A stretch of 64,000 bases of DNA from an uncultured Pseudomonadota bacterium (GTDB lineage: Bacteria > Pseudomonadota > Gammaproteobacteria > Methylococcales > Methylomonadaceae), in contig CAILJB010000045.1 in assembly GCA_903834465.1 (NCBI GenBank), positions 30,793 through 94,792 of the forward strand, written 5' to 3'. Under the pieces are notes generated by a model. The model saw nothing but the letters and a program-made list of their open reading frames with translations, was not told where the DNA came from and ran no database searches. Position 1 is the first letter of the stretch, and every line of letters starts with the position of its first letter. The position numbers and the translations under genes were made by a program. Shown piece after piece: positions 39,644 to 51,008 of the stretch.

Positions 39644-40616
39644 AGGTTGCCATTTCGTTTAAAAATAAAATCGCTGATTGAACTAACGGATATGCCAGCG
39701 CGATGCCTGAACCTTCGCCTAAACGAAGTTTTAAATCTAACAATGGCTGGGCGTTAAAATAGTTTAACAATGCACGATGTCCGTGTTCGCTACCAACATG
39801 ACTGAAAATACAATTTTTTAAAATATTCGGTTCTATATGTTGAGCGATCAATAATGCTGCACAGGTCACAAAGCCATCAACGAAAATTAACATTTTTAAT
39901 TCGGACGCTTTCAAATATGCCCCGACCATCATAGCAATTTCAAAACCACCAAATGTGGCTAATATTTCTAACGGTTTCGTGACCGAATGTACGGCTAACG
40001 CTCGCTGCAATAAAGAACGTTTATGTGCTAATTGCTCATCGTTCAACCCTGTGCCTCGCCCGACACATTCATCTAACGGTAATTTTGTAAATAAGTGCAT
40101 TAACATCGCTGCCGAAGCTGTATTGCCAATACCCATTTCACCAAAACCAATACAATTACAACCGGCATCGTATTGTTGCTGCACAATCGCAACACCGAAA
40201 TCTAAGGCTTTTTCACATTCCAATGAAGTCATCGCCGGCGTGTGCAAAAAATTCTGCGTCCCATAAGCGATTTTGGCGTTTACTAAATTTTCATTTGGTG
40301 AAAAATCCGAATTCACACCCGCATCAATAATTTTGAGTTGCAAATCGTGTTGCCGTGCAAAGACGTTAATTGCCGCGCCACCGTTTAAAAAATTTAATAC
40401 CATTTGTGCGGTAACGCTGGGGGGATAAGCACTTACGCCCGATTGGGCAATGCCGTGGTCTGCGGCGAAAATTAAAATGGTTGGTTGCGAAATTTTTGGC
40501 GTGAGCGAGTTTAAAATTAAACCAATTTGTAACGCTAAATTTTCCAATCGACCTAACGCGCCAAGCGGTTTGGTTTTTTGGTTGATTTTGGTTTGGAGCT
40601 GGAATTGTAGATTCAC
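39615..40616 (-). CDS. cobT: Nicotinate-nucleotide-dimethylbenzimidazole phosphoribosyltransferase
   Basis: Makes alpha-ribazole 5'-phosphate from dimethylbenzimidazole and nicotinate mononucleotide. Motifs include [14 protein letters not shown] near the N-terminus, [42 protein letters not shown], and the catalytic glutamate region [15 protein letters not shown] near the C-terminus. At 333 residues it is about 15-20 shorter than usual because the extreme N-terminus is short. Its ATG overlaps the end of a chemoreceptor gene by 4 bases, so the cobalamin genes are read from the same transcript as that receptor or from a promoter inside it. Confidence 0.95.
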   Translation of the reverse strand: MNLQFQLQTKINQKTKPLGALGRLENLALQIGLILNSLTPKISQPTILIFAADHGIAQSGVSAYPPSVTAQMVLNFLNGGAAINVFARQHDLQLKIIDAGVNSDFSPNENLVNAKIAYGTQNFLHTPAMTSLECEKALDFGVAIVQQQYDAGCNCIGFGEMGIGNTASAAMLMHLFTKLPLDECVGRGTGLNDEQLAHKRSLLQRALAVHSVTKPLEILATFGGFEIAMMVGAYLKASELKMLIFVDGFVTCAALLIAQHIEPNILKNCIFSHVGSEHGHRALLNYFNAQPLLDLKLRLGEGSGIALAYPLVQSAILFLNEMATFEEAGVDKN

Positions 40617-42706
40617 GAAATACTCGTTTTAAAATTTGACATCTCAATAGCCAAACTACGCGTTTGTTCACTTAATAATTCAGCAGAAGCGGCGGCTTGT
40701 TCAACCAATGCGGCATTTTGTTGTGTAACATCGTCCATTTGCACCACCGCTTCATGAATTTGGTTAATGCCCGTGTTTTGTTGAATAGACGCAGCTGAAA
40801 TTTCAGACATAATCACCGTCACATCTTGAATGGCTTTTACAATGTCTTCCATTGTTTTACCTGCGTCTTCAACTTGTTTACGTCCTCCTGAAATGCGCTC
40901 AACAGAATCGCCAATTAAGCGTTTAATTTCACCTGCGGCACTGGCGGCGCGTTGGGCTAAATTTCTCACTTCCACTGCCACAACCGCAAAACCTTTACCT
41001 TGTTCACCCGCACGAGCCGCTTCAACGGCGGCGTTTAACGCCAAGATGTTGGTTTGAAAAGCAATATCATCAATGACAGAAATAATATCGACAATGCGGT
41101 GTGACGATTCACTAATACTGGTCATTGTTTCGACTACCGTACCTACAACTTCAACGCCCTTTTTTGCGGTATCCGATGCGCCTAATGCAAGGTTATTAGC
41201 TTGCTTGGCATTATCCATATTTTGTTGAATTGCCGTGGAAAGTTCTTCCATACTTGCGGCAGTTTGTTGCAAACTCGCGGCTTGTTCTTGAGTTCGATTT
41301 GATAAATCGTGATTACCAGCAGAAATTTCATGTGCAGCGGTCGCAATCACTTCACTGGTCGTTTTAATTTCGCCAATTAAACTCTTTAAATTTCCCCCAG
41401 TCGTGTTAATACCTGCTTTTACCTCACCAAATGCGCCAGGATAATCAGCGGTAATACTTTGCGTCAAATCACCATCCGCTAAGGCTTGCGCCACACGCAA
41501 CGTGTCATTTAATCCGCGCTCAGTTGTTTGAAATAATTGATTGATAAGTTCAGCTAAACGTTTGCCATAACCGACTTTATCGTGCATCGTCATTTTGATA
41601 CTAAAATCGCCACAATCCGCCCCGGAATAGACAATATTTTCTATTTCCTCAATAATTTTACGGAGTTCATCAACCGTATGATTCACACTTTCTTTTGTTT
41701 GTGCAAAAACACCGCGTGATTCTGTTGTAATTTTTTGAGTCAAATCACCTTTTGCCAACGCATCCGCAACACGCATGACATCGTTCATGCCCGTATCCAC
41801 CACATCGCTCAATTGATTTAAAGATTGGCTAATTTCTTTACCAAAACCTTTTTTGTTTGTGAGTAACATTTTTTGACTAAAATCACCGCGTACGGCTGCA
41901 TTGACCATATCTTGAATTTCTTTAACTAATTCAATGAGGTTATCTTGCATATTTTTTGTTGAACGCAATAACACACCTAATTCGTCTTCTGAACTGGTAT
42001 CGATTTTTAAACTCAAATCGCCATTTGAAATTGCATTATTTACTTTTTGTGCAATGGCAATGGAAGACATGATTTGACGAATAATGAATATGCCTAACAG
42101 TACGGATAATGATAATCCCAACACTAATGCGACGACTGAACCAATGAAAATCGTTTGATAACGGCTTTGAGCGGCTTCATATTCTTGTTTTGCCACTTCG
42201 AGTTGCACATCGATAAGTTCAGAAAATTTACCGCTAATTGGATCAATTGCCGGATACAATTCGTGAATACTAAAATCACTTACGCCAGCATTATCGTTTT
42301 GTTTCAAAATTGTTTTTAATTTTTCAATTTTTATTTGTGTTGATTTAAATAATGGTTCTATTTCACTGACTAATTTCTTTTCTTTATCAATCAAAAAAGT
42401 CGCTAAATAAGCGGTCCATTTTTCTTTAATAGTGTGTTCAGCATCATTCACATTTTTTATCGCATCGTTCCATGAAATATTGCCATTTCTTACTTTGTGT
42501 GTCGTATCAACAATATTTACTGCATACATATCTGCGATGACTTTCAAATCTCTTAGTGGTATGACACGGTCTACATAAATAGACTTTAAATCATTATTTG
42601 CTGCTTTTATGCCATGTAATCCGATAACACTTAACGAAACCGCAAGTACAGATGTTGCGCTAATCAGTAAAAATAAACGGGTTTTAATTGTTAAATTATT
42701 GAGCAT
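40613..42706 (-). CDS. Methyl-accepting chemotaxis protein with serial HAMP domains (copy 1)
   Basis: Membrane chemoreceptor. I choose the ATG at 42706 ([20 protein letters not shown]), which has the site GAAGG a few bases upstream and gives 697 residues; the frame is open to 42778. Order: first membrane helix (about 10-30), a four-helix-bundle periplasmic domain (30-195), second helix (about 200-225), a chain of HAMP-like units with [32 protein letters not shown] and DGDLTQSI, and the signalling domain with the hairpin tip [38 protein letters not shown] (tip given by key words). It has no CheR-binding pentapeptide. It resembles the next gene upstream in layout and signalling domain, so the two are paralogues. 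Confidence 0.93.
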   Translation of the reverse strand: MLNNLTIKTRLFLLISATSVLAVSLSVIGLHGIKAANNDLKSIYVDRVIPLRDLKVIADMYAVNIVDTTHKVRNGNISWNDAIKNVNDAEHTIKEKWTAYLATFLIDKEKKLVSEIEPLFKSTQIKIEKLKTILKQNDNAGVSDFSIHELYPAIDPISGKFSELIDVQLEVAKQEYEAAQSRYQTIFIGSVVALVLGLSLSVLLGIFIIRQIMSSIAIAQKVNNAISNGDLSLKIDTSSEDELGVLLRSTKNMQDNLIELVKEIQDMVNAAVRGDFSQKMLLTNKKGFGKEISQSLNQLSDVVDTGMNDVMRVADALAKGDLTQKITTESRGVFAQTKESVNHTVDELRKIIEEIENIVYSGADCGDFSIKMTMHDKVGYGKRLAELINQLFQTTERGLNDTLRVAQALADGDLTQSITADYPGAFGEVKAGINTTGGNLKSLIGEIKTTSEVIATAAHEISAGNHDLSNRTQEQAASLQQTAASMEELSTAIQQNMDNAKQANNLALGASDTAKKGVEVVGTVVETMTSISESSHRIVDIISVIDDIAFQTNILALNAAVEAARAGEQGKGFAVVAVEVRNLAQRAASAAGEIKRLIGDSVERISGGRKQVEDAGKTMEDIVKAIQDVTVIMSEISAASIQQNTGINQIHEAVVQMDDVTQQNAALVEQAAASAELLSEQTRSLAIEMSNFKTSIS

Positions 42707-42887
42707 TTTACCTTCTTGTATTAAAAAGCAAAAAAGCGAGATGGTTTCGTCATAACTCGCTTTTAAAAAATCGAACATTTTAGATTATGTATATAAAACT
42801 GTGCAGAAATGGTAGCGAGTAACAACCAAACATCACTCGCTTTTTACTTTTTATACGTTTCTGATAAGCATAGAAAACTATGCGAAA

Positions 42888-44978
42888 CTAATAGGCAAAA
42901 CTTGTTTTGAAATGTGCCATTTCCCCCGCTAAACTGCGCGTTTGATCTTCTAAAGATTCAGCGGCGGCAGCGGCTTGTTCAACTAATGCCGCATTTTGTT
43001 GAGTAACTTCATCCATTTGTGTCACGGCTTGATTGATTTGATCAATGCCCGAATTTTGCTCAACCGATGCGACAGCAATTTGAGACATAATGGTTGTCAC
43101 ATTTTGAATTGCACCGACAATATCTTCCATTGTTGAACCAGCTTGTTCGACTTGTTTACTGCCGTTTGAAATACGCTCCACCGAATCATTGATTAAACGT
43201 TTAATTTCCCCTGCCGCACTGGCGGCACGTTGCGCTAGATTTCGAACTTCCACGGCAACTACCGCAAAACCTTTACCTTGGTCGCCAGCTCTGGCTGCTT
43301 CAACGGCCGCGTTTAATGCCAAAATGTTAGTTTGGAAAGCGATGTCGTCAATGACTGAAATAATATCGACGATTTGATGCGACGATTCGTTAATACTTGC
43401 CATCGTCACGACCACATCATTTACGACTGACACGCCTCGGCTTGCTGTTTCTGACGCACCGACAGCAAGTGCATTGGCATGTTTGGCATTATCGGTATTT
43501 TGTTGCACCGTTGTTGTCAACTCTTCCATGCTGGCAGCGGTTTGTTGTAAACTTGCCGCTTGCGTTTCCGTTCGATGCGATAAATCGTTATTACCCGCTG
43601 CAATTTCGTTTGCCGCCGTTGCAATCACATCTGTAGTGGTTTTTATTTGCCCAATTAACGTTTGTAGATTTTCAACAGTGTGGTTAATGCTCATGGTAAC
43701 ACTACCAAAAACGCCCGGATAATTGGTGGTAATGGATTGCGTTAAATCACCGTTTGCCAATGCTTTAAGTACATGCTCAATTTCAGTCAGACTTTCCAAA
43801 GCAATCAACGTATTATTGACATTTTCTTTAAGAGCCTGCATTTCACCACGACCATCAGCCGTTACGCGATGGTTTAAATCTCCCACTGCAACATGCGCCA
43901 TGACTTTACCAACATCTTCTAACATTGCCCGCAACGCATTTTGAGACTGAATAGCTTTATCTACCGTTTCTTTAAATTTACCTCTAACATGCGCTACGAT
44001 AACCTTAGAAAAATCAGCGTTATACATGGAATACATGACATCGTTTAAGGCAAACATAGTAATTCGGAGTTGTTGAATCGTTTCATTGATGCTGCTTTTC
44101 AACGCAACAAAATCACCTTGCACGGGAACGGTCATTGATGAGGATAATTCGCCATTTGAAATATCATTCATGACAGAGTTGGTACTACTAATGATGTTTT
44201 GCAGCATTTCGCGCATCGTGTTGATGGAATAAAGCAAACTGCTTTTATCGTCAGAATGTAATTCTATTTTGGTCGCCAAATCGCCTTGCGAAATCTTTTT
44301 CACAATATCAGCGGCATAACGGGGTTCTCCACCTAATTCATTTAACAAGCGTTTAATGATGGTTAAGCCCACGAACATTGACAATGCCAAACCAAGAATT
44401 TCCGTAATTATTGATGTAATTAAGGCAAATTGATAACGATTTTGCGCGATTTCATATTCTTGTTTGGCAACATCTTTTTGTAATTGAACCAACGCAACGA
44501 TGCCTTCAGAAACGGGAATATAGGAACTGCGTACTGTTTCAAAATAAAATTTACGCGCGGCTTCTTTATCCTCAGAACGTTGTAATGCCATCGCTGTTTT
44601 TACGTTTAAAACGAATTGTTTTCTATCAACAGCAAATTTATCGGCAAGTATTTTTTCTTCAGGAGTCAAATAAGTCGCCATGTAGCCATCCCACAACTTA
44701 GAGATGTCAACAATGTTTTGTTCAATCTTTTTATGTTGCCCAGCTATTTCTTCTGGAAAAGCAAAACCTGTTACCAATGCCGTGCGATTGTGTAGCAACT
44801 TTTCTTTAATTTCTGACAAATCCGCTAAAGGAATCGTTCTATCAAGATAAACTGATTTCAACCCTTCGTTGGTTCGGTGAAGTGAATACAAATTCCAAGT
44901 TGTTAACATCACCATCACAACAGTCATTAAGCCAATTAAAGAAAACAAACGGGCTTTCACAGTAAGATTGTCGAACAT
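42888..44978 (-). CDS. Methyl-accepting chemotaxis protein with serial HAMP-like domains (copy 2)
   Basis: Second chemoreceptor, 696 residues from the ATG 44978 ([20 protein letters not shown]), preceded by AGAG-like purines; the frame is open to 45023. It has a first membrane helix, a four-helix-bundle sensor domain ([19 protein letters not shown] onward), a second helix (about 190-215), HAMP-like repeats ([35 protein letters not shown]) and the methyl-accepting coil with the conserved tip. The sensor domain keeps the YLDR(T/V)IPL start of copy 1 but is otherwise diverged, so the ligands may differ. A 181-base gap separates it from copy 1. Confidence 0.93.
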   Translation of the reverse strand: MFDNLTVKARLFSLIGLMTVVMVMLTTWNLYSLHRTNEGLKSVYLDRTIPLADLSEIKEKLLHNRTALVTGFAFPEEIAGQHKKIEQNIVDISKLWDGYMATYLTPEEKILADKFAVDRKQFVLNVKTAMALQRSEDKEAARKFYFETVRSSYIPVSEGIVALVQLQKDVAKQEYEIAQNRYQFALITSIITEILGLALSMFVGLTIIKRLLNELGGEPRYAADIVKKISQGDLATKIELHSDDKSSLLYSINTMREMLQNIISSTNSVMNDISNGELSSSMTVPVQGDFVALKSSINETIQQLRITMFALNDVMYSMYNADFSKVIVAHVRGKFKETVDKAIQSQNALRAMLEDVGKVMAHVAVGDLNHRVTADGRGEMQALKENVNNTLIALESLTEIEHVLKALANGDLTQSITTNYPGVFGSVTMSINHTVENLQTLIGQIKTTTDVIATAANEIAAGNNDLSHRTETQAASLQQTAASMEELTTTVQQNTDNAKHANALAVGASETASRGVSVVNDVVVTMASINESSHQIVDIISVIDDIAFQTNILALNAAVEAARAGDQGKGFAVVAVEVRNLAQRAASAAGEIKRLINDSVERISNGSKQVEQAGSTMEDIVGAIQNVTTIMSQIAVASVEQNSGIDQINQAVTQMDEVTQQNAALVEQAAAAAESLEDQTRSLAGEMAHFKTSFAY

Positions 44979-45052
44979 TTTATTTTTCTCTAAACAATTT
45001 GATTGATGCCCCGTTGTCGGCATAAAGACAACATTTTAAAACGTGTGTGAAT

Positions 45053-46129
45053 TTAACCGTATTTTTGCTTGTCCCGATTTAACCAAAATTTTGTTGCCAA
45101 TTCATGAGCGGCTTCTTTAGTTTCCGCTTTACCCAATAATTTCAACGCCACCGCCGCCGTACCAATCACGCTCGCTTGCGCGAATTCATCGACAAATTCA
45201 CTGCGCCACAGTTGCGCTAATTGTTGTGGGTCTAACACTTCCGGTTTGACGTGTCGATGTGAGAATAAAGCCTCCCAATTCTCATCACTTAATTCACCGT
45301 CGTGAACACTTTGAACCAAACATTCCATATCAGGATTTCGTTCGGTTTCACCGCCTTCACCTTTTAAAACCGCCATGTGTGGCTGATTCAAAAGCATGGC
45401 TGCATGTTGATGCACGGCGCGATAACTTGGATGAAAAATCCCTTGAATACTGTACGGTGCATCAAATGGATTAAGTAAACGTACTAATGTATGTACCGGC
45501 GAACGCAAACCTAAAATTGGACGCAAGCCGATAATTTCATGCAATTTCGGACAAAAATGTTCGAGCGATAAATAACTAAAACGTTGTGATTGCAATTGTT
45601 GTTGCGCTTCTGCAATTGAAGTTGCCGCGCTTAAACCCAAATAATGCAACACATTTTGCGTGTAAATTCGGTCAGGTGTGTGACCTTCCGCACCGTGCAT
45701 AAAAACGGTAATGCCATTTTCAACAAGCAATAATGCCGATAATAAAAACCATGGCAAATGCCGACGTTTTCCGGCATACGACGACCAATCCAAATCAACA
45801 GCAAATCCCACCCGCCCTCCCTTTTCAAAGGGAGGAGAAAAAGCCCCCCTTTTTAAAGGGGGGTTGGGGGGATTTGCTTGAAAAAATTCGCGTCCTGCTT
45901 GCACAAATCCGGCAAGTTCTTCGGGCGTTTCTTCTTTGACACGCATGAGCATCAAAAATGCGCCTAGTTGAATCGGCAAAACTTCATCTGCCAAAATCAT
46001 TTTCATGGCTTTATAGGCTTCGTCTTGCGTTAATGGACGAGAACCTTTTTTGCCTTTGCCTAAAATGCGGACAATTTCGGCAAACGGATGTTCTGGCTCT
46101 GGCGTATGTTCGTGGTGCGTAAAAGTCAT
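45053..46129 (-). CDS. YbiB/TrpD-like glycosyltransferase-family protein carrying an inserted repeat peptide
   Basis: Anthranilate phosphoribosyltransferase-fold protein of the YbiB type (E. coli YbiB is about 320 residues and binds nucleic acid rather than acting in tryptophan synthesis). Visible: FAEIVRILGKGKKGSRPLTQDEAYKAM, LGAFLMLMRVKEETPEEL, LLVENGITVFMHGAEG, GLRSPVHTLVRLLNPF and LKGEGGETERNPD. At 358 residues it is longer than YbiB. The excess is explained by a Pro/Lys/Gly-rich segment after about residue 84 (NPPNPPLKRGAFSPPFEKGG) encoded by a palindromic repeat, which sits in frame just before a conserved-looking DLDWSSYAGKRRH block. The gene's ATG overlaps the cyoE stop by 4 bases. 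No other trp genes are nearby. Confidence 0.8.
   Translation of the reverse strand: MTFTHHEHTPEPEHPFAEIVRILGKGKKGSRPLTQDEAYKAMKMILADEVLPIQLGAFLMLMRVKEETPEELAGFVQAGREFFQANPPNPPLKRGAFSPPFEKGGRVGFAVDLDWSSYAGKRRHLPWFLLSALLLVENGITVFMHGAEGHTPDRIYTQNVLHYLGLSAATSIAEAQQQLQSQRFSYLSLEHFCPKLHEIIGLRPILGLRSPVHTLVRLLNPFDAPYSIQGIFHPSYRAVHQHAAMLLNQPHMAVLKGEGGETERNPDMECLVQSVHDGELSDENWEALFSHRHVKPEVLDPQQLAQLWRSEFVDEFAQASVIGTAAVALKLLGKAETKEAAHELATKFWLNRDKQKYG
45800..45878. mobile_element. 79-bp palindromic repeat (MITE/REP-like) inserted in frame in the YbiB-like gene
   Basis: The element has 9-base terminal inverted repeats (AGCAAATCC at 45800 and GGATTTGCT ending at 45878) and two perfect internal hairpins: CCTCCCTTT-TC-AAAGGGAGG at 45816-45835 and CCCCCCTTT-TT-AAAGGGGGG at 45844-45863. 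Its base composition (long C and G runs) is unlike the surrounding gene. Peptides of the PPLKRG and PPFEKGG type occur in many bacterial ORFs as the signature of such repeats (established only as general knowledge). The reading frame of the host gene is preserved across it. Confidence 0.82.
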
Positions 46130-47013
46130 AAGTTAATTCTCAAATAATGGTCAAGTAATAAGGCAGCAAAAATAATCGTGATATAAACGATGGAATACCA
46201 AAAGGTTCGCATGGCGGTTTTATTGTCTTTAACACGCATCATGACAATAACCAAATATAAAAATACACTGTTCAACAATAACGTGCTGACTAAATAAATT
46301 AGTCCGCTCATACCCGTTAAATACGGCAACAAGGTCACAATGAATAGCAAAACGGTATAAAGTAAAATCTGCAACCGAGTGAAATCTGCACCATGTGTGA
46401 CGGGCAACATGGGAATGTTTACTTTCGCGTATTCTTCTTGACGAGCAATCGCTAATGCCCAGAAATGCGGCGGTGTCCAAACGAAAATAATCAGTGCCAG
46501 TAATAAAGCATAAGGATGCACTTCACCCGTCATCGCACACCAACCCAGTAATGGCGGCGTTGAACCAAATAAACCACCGATGACAATATTTTGTGGTGAG
46601 GCGCGTTTCAAATAACAGGTATAAACAATCGCGTAACCAAATAATGATAAAAACGTTAGCACTGCTGTTAATACGTTTACTTTGATGATTAACAAAATCA
46701 TCGCGCTAAAACCTAGAATTGCCGCGAAAGTGAGTACATTCGCCGTGCTTAACGTGCCTTGTGGCAACGGACGATTTTCAGTGCGACGCATTTCGGCATC
46801 AGCTTTTCGGTCAATAAAATGGTTAATGGCGGCAGCAGACGCAGACGCAAATGCAATGCCCACTAGGCTATAAAATAATAAATCTAATGGCGGGAATGTC
46901 GGCATCGCCAGCAACATACCAACAATGGCTGTAAACAACATTTCTGCGACTACATTCGGTTTACAAAGAGTGAGATAACTTTTCCAACGCGGCATAGGCG
47001 TGAGTGTAGACAT
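46126..47013 (-). CDS. cyoE: Protoheme IX farnesyltransferase (heme O synthase)
   Basis: Inner-membrane UbiA-family prenyltransferase converting heme B to heme O for terminal oxidases. The 295 residues contain the polar motif INHFIDRKADAEMRRTENRPLP (about residues 63-84, key residues N, D, D and R), a second aspartate-rich loop region before the YAKVNIPMLPVTHG segment, and about nine hydrophobic helices. No cytochrome oxidase subunit genes are visible. It starts the minus-strand pair with the YbiB-like gene, divergent from the ilv operon. Confidence 0.94.
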   Translation of the reverse strand: MSTLTPMPRWKSYLTLCKPNVVAEMLFTAIVGMLLAMPTFPPLDLLFYSLVGIAFASASAAAINHFIDRKADAEMRRTENRPLPQGTLSTANVLTFAAILGFSAMILLIIKVNVLTAVLTFLSLFGYAIVYTCYLKRASPQNIVIGGLFGSTPPLLGWCAMTGEVHPYALLLALIIFVWTPPHFWALAIARQEEYAKVNIPMLPVTHGADFTRLQILLYTVLLFIVTLLPYLTGMSGLIYLVSTLLLNSVFLYLVIVMMRVKDNKTAMRTFWYSIVYITIIFAALLLDHYLRINL

Positions 47014-47167
47014 GATAAAAGGCTTCCGAATTTTTTAAAAAAACATGAGGTTAGTCACACTATACCGGAGGCAAAAAACTAACGTCAACTAATGCGAAAG
47101 CAAGTGAATCTAAGCGGGTTGTATGCAATTCAGGCGAAAAAGTGAAGTATTTTGAGTGTAAATTCTC

Positions 47168-47173
47168 TATAAT
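47168..47173 (+). promoter_or_regulatory. Possible -10 box (TATAAT) of the ilv operon
   Basis: A perfect TATAAT lies 51 bases before the GTG start of the acetolactate synthase gene, in the 205-base divergent region after cyoE. The -35 side has no good consensus at the best spacing, so a weak or activated promoter is implied. No leader peptide with runs of branched-chain codons was recognised. Confidence 0.35.
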
Positions 47174-47218
47174 TACGCCCAACAAACGTTATATTTCAGT
47201 TTATTCGAGGGTAGTAGT

Positions 47219-48955
47219 GTGGAGCTAAATGGCGCACAGATTGTAATTCAAAGTCTTAAAGATGAAGGTGTTGAGTATATTTTTGGTTATCCGGGTGGTG
47301 CGGTTTTGCACCTGTACGATGCGCTGTTTCAACAAGACGATGTTAAACACATTTTAGTTCGGCACGAACAAGGTGCAACGCATTCAGCCGATGGTTATGC
47401 GCGTGCAACAGGAAAACCCGGTGTCGTTTTAGTCACTTCAGGGCCTGGTGCGACGAATGCAGTCACGGGAATTGCGACGGCATACATGGATTCGATTCCA
47501 ATGGTGGTGATTTCAGGTCAAGTACCGTCGCCAGTAATTGGTAGTGATGCGTTTCAAGAAGTTGATATGGTCGGCATCACGCGCCCTTGCGTGAAACATA
47601 ATTTTTTAGTGAGCGATGTCACCAAAATAGCCGAAACCATTAAAAAAGCCTTTTACGTTGCAACAACTGGTCGTCCTGGGCCTGTGGTCATTGATATTCC
47701 TAAAGACATCACCGACCCGAATATTAAAGTGCCTTATCACTATCCAAAAAAAGTGGAAATGCGCTCGTATCATCCCGCAACGTCGGGTAATAAAGGTCAA
47801 ATTAAAAAAGCCATTGAGTTACTTTTAACCGCGCAACGTCCGGTCATTTATTCTGGCGGTGGTGTAGTGTTAGGCGACGGTAGTCAAGAATTAACTGAAT
47901 TAGCCCATACCCTTGGTTTTCCTGTTACGCAAACTTTGATGGGTTTAGGCGCATTCCCTGCAACAGATAAACAATCGATTGGGATGCTCGGCATGCACGG
48001 CTCTTATGAAGCCAACATGACCATGCACGAAAGTGATTTAATTTTAGCCATCGGCGCACGTTTCGACGATCGCGTGACGGGAAAATTAGACATGTTCTGC
48101 CCTTACGCTAAAATTATTCATGTCGATATTGACCCTGCATCGATTTCTAAAACGGTGAAAGTTGATGTGCCGATTGTGGGTGAAGTGAAATTAGTCATTC
48201 GCCAATTGCTCGAAGGCTTGAAAGACGCGAAATATAAAATTGACAAAAAAGCGGCTGAAACATGGTGGCAACAAATTAACCAATGGCGCAGCGTGCAATG
48301 TTTAGAGTTTGACCGAAATAGTCGCGCGATTAAACCGCAATTTGTAATCGAACAGTTATATCAAGTCACGAAAGGCGAGGCGTTTGTCACGTCCGATGTC
48401 GGACAACACCAAATGTGGGCGGCGCAATATTATCCGTTTGATAAACCTCGTCGTTGGATAAATTCGGGTGGTTTAGGCACAATGGGATTTGGTTTGCCCG
48501 CAGCGATTGGCGTGAAACTCGCGCATCCTAACGCGGATGTAGCGTGTGTGACCGGCGATGCCAGTATTCAAATGTGTATTCAAGAATTATCAACCGCGTT
48601 GCAATACAATACGCCCGTTAAAATTATTAACTTAAATAACAGTTATTTAGGCATGGTTCGTCAATGGCAAGAGTTTTCGTATGAAAGCCGTTATTCGCAT
48701 TCGTATATGGAAACTATCCCTGATTTTGTGAAACTTGCCGAAGCCTACGGACACGTTGGCATTCGTATTGAAGACCCCGAAGATGTGCGCCCTGCGTTAG
48801 AAAAAGCCTTTGCTATGAAAGATAGAACTGTATTTTTAGATATTTTGACCGACAGAACCGAAAACGTATATCCGATGATTGAAGCCGGTAAAGCCCATCA
48901 CGATATGAAATTGCGCGTTGCAATTGGAACTACAACGGATCGGGAGTTGTCATAA
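47219..48955 (+). CDS. ilvI: Acetolactate synthase, large (catalytic) subunit
   Basis: Thiamine-diphosphate enzyme making acetolactate and acetohydroxybutyrate for valine, leucine and isoleucine. The start is GTG at 47219 (GTGGAGCTAAATGGC), preceded by GAGGGTAG. The 578 residues include the catalytic glutamate in [15 protein letters not shown], the FAD/dimer region [11 protein letters not shown], and the cofactor motif [12 protein letters not shown]...[14 protein letters not shown]. It shares one base with ilvH. ilvB and ilvG are equivalent family names; ilvI is chosen because of the adjacent ilvH-type regulatory subunit. Confidence 0.94.
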   Translation: MELNGAQIVIQSLKDEGVEYIFGYPGGAVLHLYDALFQQDDVKHILVRHEQGATHSADGYARATGKPGVVLVTSGPGATNAVTGIATAYMDSIPMVVISGQVPSPVIGSDAFQEVDMVGITRPCVKHNFLVSDVTKIAETIKKAFYVATTGRPGPVVIDIPKDITDPNIKVPYHYPKKVEMRSYHPATSGNKGQIKKAIELLLTAQRPVIYSGGGVVLGDGSQELTELAHTLGFPVTQTLMGLGAFPATDKQSIGMLGMHGSYEANMTMHESDLILAIGARFDDRVTGKLDMFCPYAKIIHVDIDPASISKTVKVDVPIVGEVKLVIRQLLEGLKDAKYKIDKKAAETWWQQINQWRSVQCLEFDRNSRAIKPQFVIEQLYQVTKGEAFVTSDVGQHQMWAAQYYPFDKPRRWINSGGLGTMGFGLPAAIGVKLAHPNADVACVTGDASIQMCIQELSTALQYNTPVKIINLNNSYLGMVRQWQEFSYESRYSHSYMETIPDFVKLAEAYGHVGIRIEDPEDVRPALEKAFAMKDRTVFLDILTDRTENVYPMIEAGKAHHDMKLRVAIGTTTDRELS

Positions 48956-49446
48956 TGAGACATATTATTGCTATTTTGATGGAAAACGAAGCCGGTGCAT
49001 TGTCTCGCGTGGCGGGATTATTTTCAGCGCGGGGTTATAATATCGAATCATTAACTGTCGCACCGACCGAAGACCCCAGTTTATCGCGCATGACGCTGGT
49101 CACACGCGGTAGCGAAGAAATTATTGAGCAAATCACCAAGCAATTAAATAAACTCATCGATGTAGTGAAATTGATTGATTTGGTTGAGACTGTGCATATT
49201 GAACGTGAATTGATGCTGGTTAAAATCAAAACCACCGATAAAATGCGCGATGAATTACGCAGTGTGGTGGATATTTTCCGTGGCAAAATTATCGATGTGA
49301 CACCGACTTCTTACGTTATCGAAATGACTGGCACATCGGATAAACTCGATGCGTTTATTGCAGCCATTGATGCAACAAGTATTCTCGAAGTCGTGCGTTC
49401 CGGCGCGACGGGGATTTCTCGTGGCGAAAAAGGATTGCATCTTTAA
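48955..49446 (+). CDS. ilvH: Acetolactate synthase, small (regulatory) subunit
   Basis: ACT-domain subunit that activates the large subunit and confers valine feedback inhibition. The 163 residues equal E. coli IlvH. The ACT domain shows [40 protein letters not shown] (key glycines and SRVAGLFSARGYNI kept), and the C-terminal half has VHIERELMLVK and DVTPTSYVIEMTG. The ATG overlaps the large-subunit stop by one base, TAATG. Confidence 0.96.
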   Translation: MRHIIAILMENEAGALSRVAGLFSARGYNIESLTVAPTEDPSLSRMTLVTRGSEEIIEQITKQLNKLIDVVKLIDLVETVHIERELMLVKIKTTDKMRDELRSVVDIFRGKIIDVTPTSYVIEMTGTSDKLDAFIAAIDATSILEVVRSGATGISRGEKGLHL

Positions 49447-49784
49447 TGTCAAAAACATCAAAGGCTCAGGAAGAAATTGCTATTTTCGAGCATTCCTTTC
49501 AAGTGATTCAAAAAGTGTTTCGTTTAAAAAACGAAGCCAAAGAAATTAAAACCTATCTTTTTGAACACGATTTAGCAGATTTTTTAGTTTGGGTACAACA
49601 GCCAATCATTGATGTTTTTGGCGAAATCAAAACATCGTTGCAATTGCGTGATGGACGTTTAGTTTTGACGCTGTTTTCAAATTCGGAAAACAAAGACGAG
49701 TTGGAAAATGATTTGTTTGAACAATTTGACGGTTTTTCCGCCATTGACAACGCGTTGAAATATATCGATATTGATTTGCTGTAA
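49446..49784 (+). CDS. Unknown 112-aa protein encoded between ilvH and ilvC
   Basis: I do not recognise a family. The protein is acidic and mostly helical at the N-terminus (MSKTSKAQEEIAIFEHSFQV to about 60), followed by strand-like LQLRDGRLVLTLFS and an acidic helix. There is no signal peptide, membrane segment or cysteine. Its ATG overlaps the ilvH stop by one base and ilvC follows 51 bases later, so it is expressed with the branched-chain pathway. A role tied to acetolactate synthase or the reductoisomerase is plausible but not shown. Confidence 0.75.
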   Translation: MSKTSKAQEEIAIFEHSFQVIQKVFRLKNEAKEIKTYLFEHDLADFLVWVQQPIIDVFGEIKTSLQLRDGRLVLTLFSNSENKDELENDLFEQFDGFSAIDNALKYIDIDLL

Positions 49785-49817
49785 TTTAACAGCCCTTTTT
49801 TTAATTTTTAACTTTAA

Positions 49818-50852
<1,035 letters not shown>

Positions 50853-50861
50853 GAATTACAA

Positions 50862-50956
50862 GTTTTCTGCCGAACAGGCAGCTTAGAAATTGGATTAAAG
50901 CAAACCAAATTGCTGACCAAGCGAACAAGTTATCTGCCGAACAGGCAGCTTTAAAA
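50862..50956 (+). repeat. Two 28-base hairpin repeats after ilvC, 39 bases apart
   Basis: Copies at 50862-50889 and 50929-50956 share the core CTGCCGAACAGGCAG (a 5-base stem, 5-base loop) and differ at a few flanking positions. The first copy matches the consensus type I-F CRISPR repeat at most positions by eye, but the intervening 39 bases partly resemble the last codons of ilvC (TGGATT..AACCAAAT..GAC.AAGC), suggesting a local duplication of the ilvC tail rather than an acquired spacer. The hairpins lie in the transcript before the terminator. Confidence 0.6.
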
Positions 50957-50962
50957 AATAAG

Positions 50963-50989
50963 AAGCCCGTTTTTATAGCGGGCTTTTTT
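50963..50989 (+). terminator. Rho-independent terminator after ilvC
   Basis: Stem AAGCCCG (50963-50969) pairs with CGGGCTT (50979-50985), followed by a T-run to 50989. It separates the ilv operon from purC, which has its own ribosome site (GAGGAT) and an ATG at 51009. Confidence 0.85.
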
Positions 50990-51008
50990 GATTATGAGGA
51001 TTTAAATA

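Noticed and set aside
47014..47218. Attenuator leader peptide before ilvI
   Set aside because: No short frame rich in Ile, Val or Leu followed by alternative hairpins was found.
50862..50956. A CRISPR array feature
   Set aside because: Only two copies, a 39-base gap that resembles ilvC tail codons, and no cas genes in the window; reported as a repeat and a finding instead.
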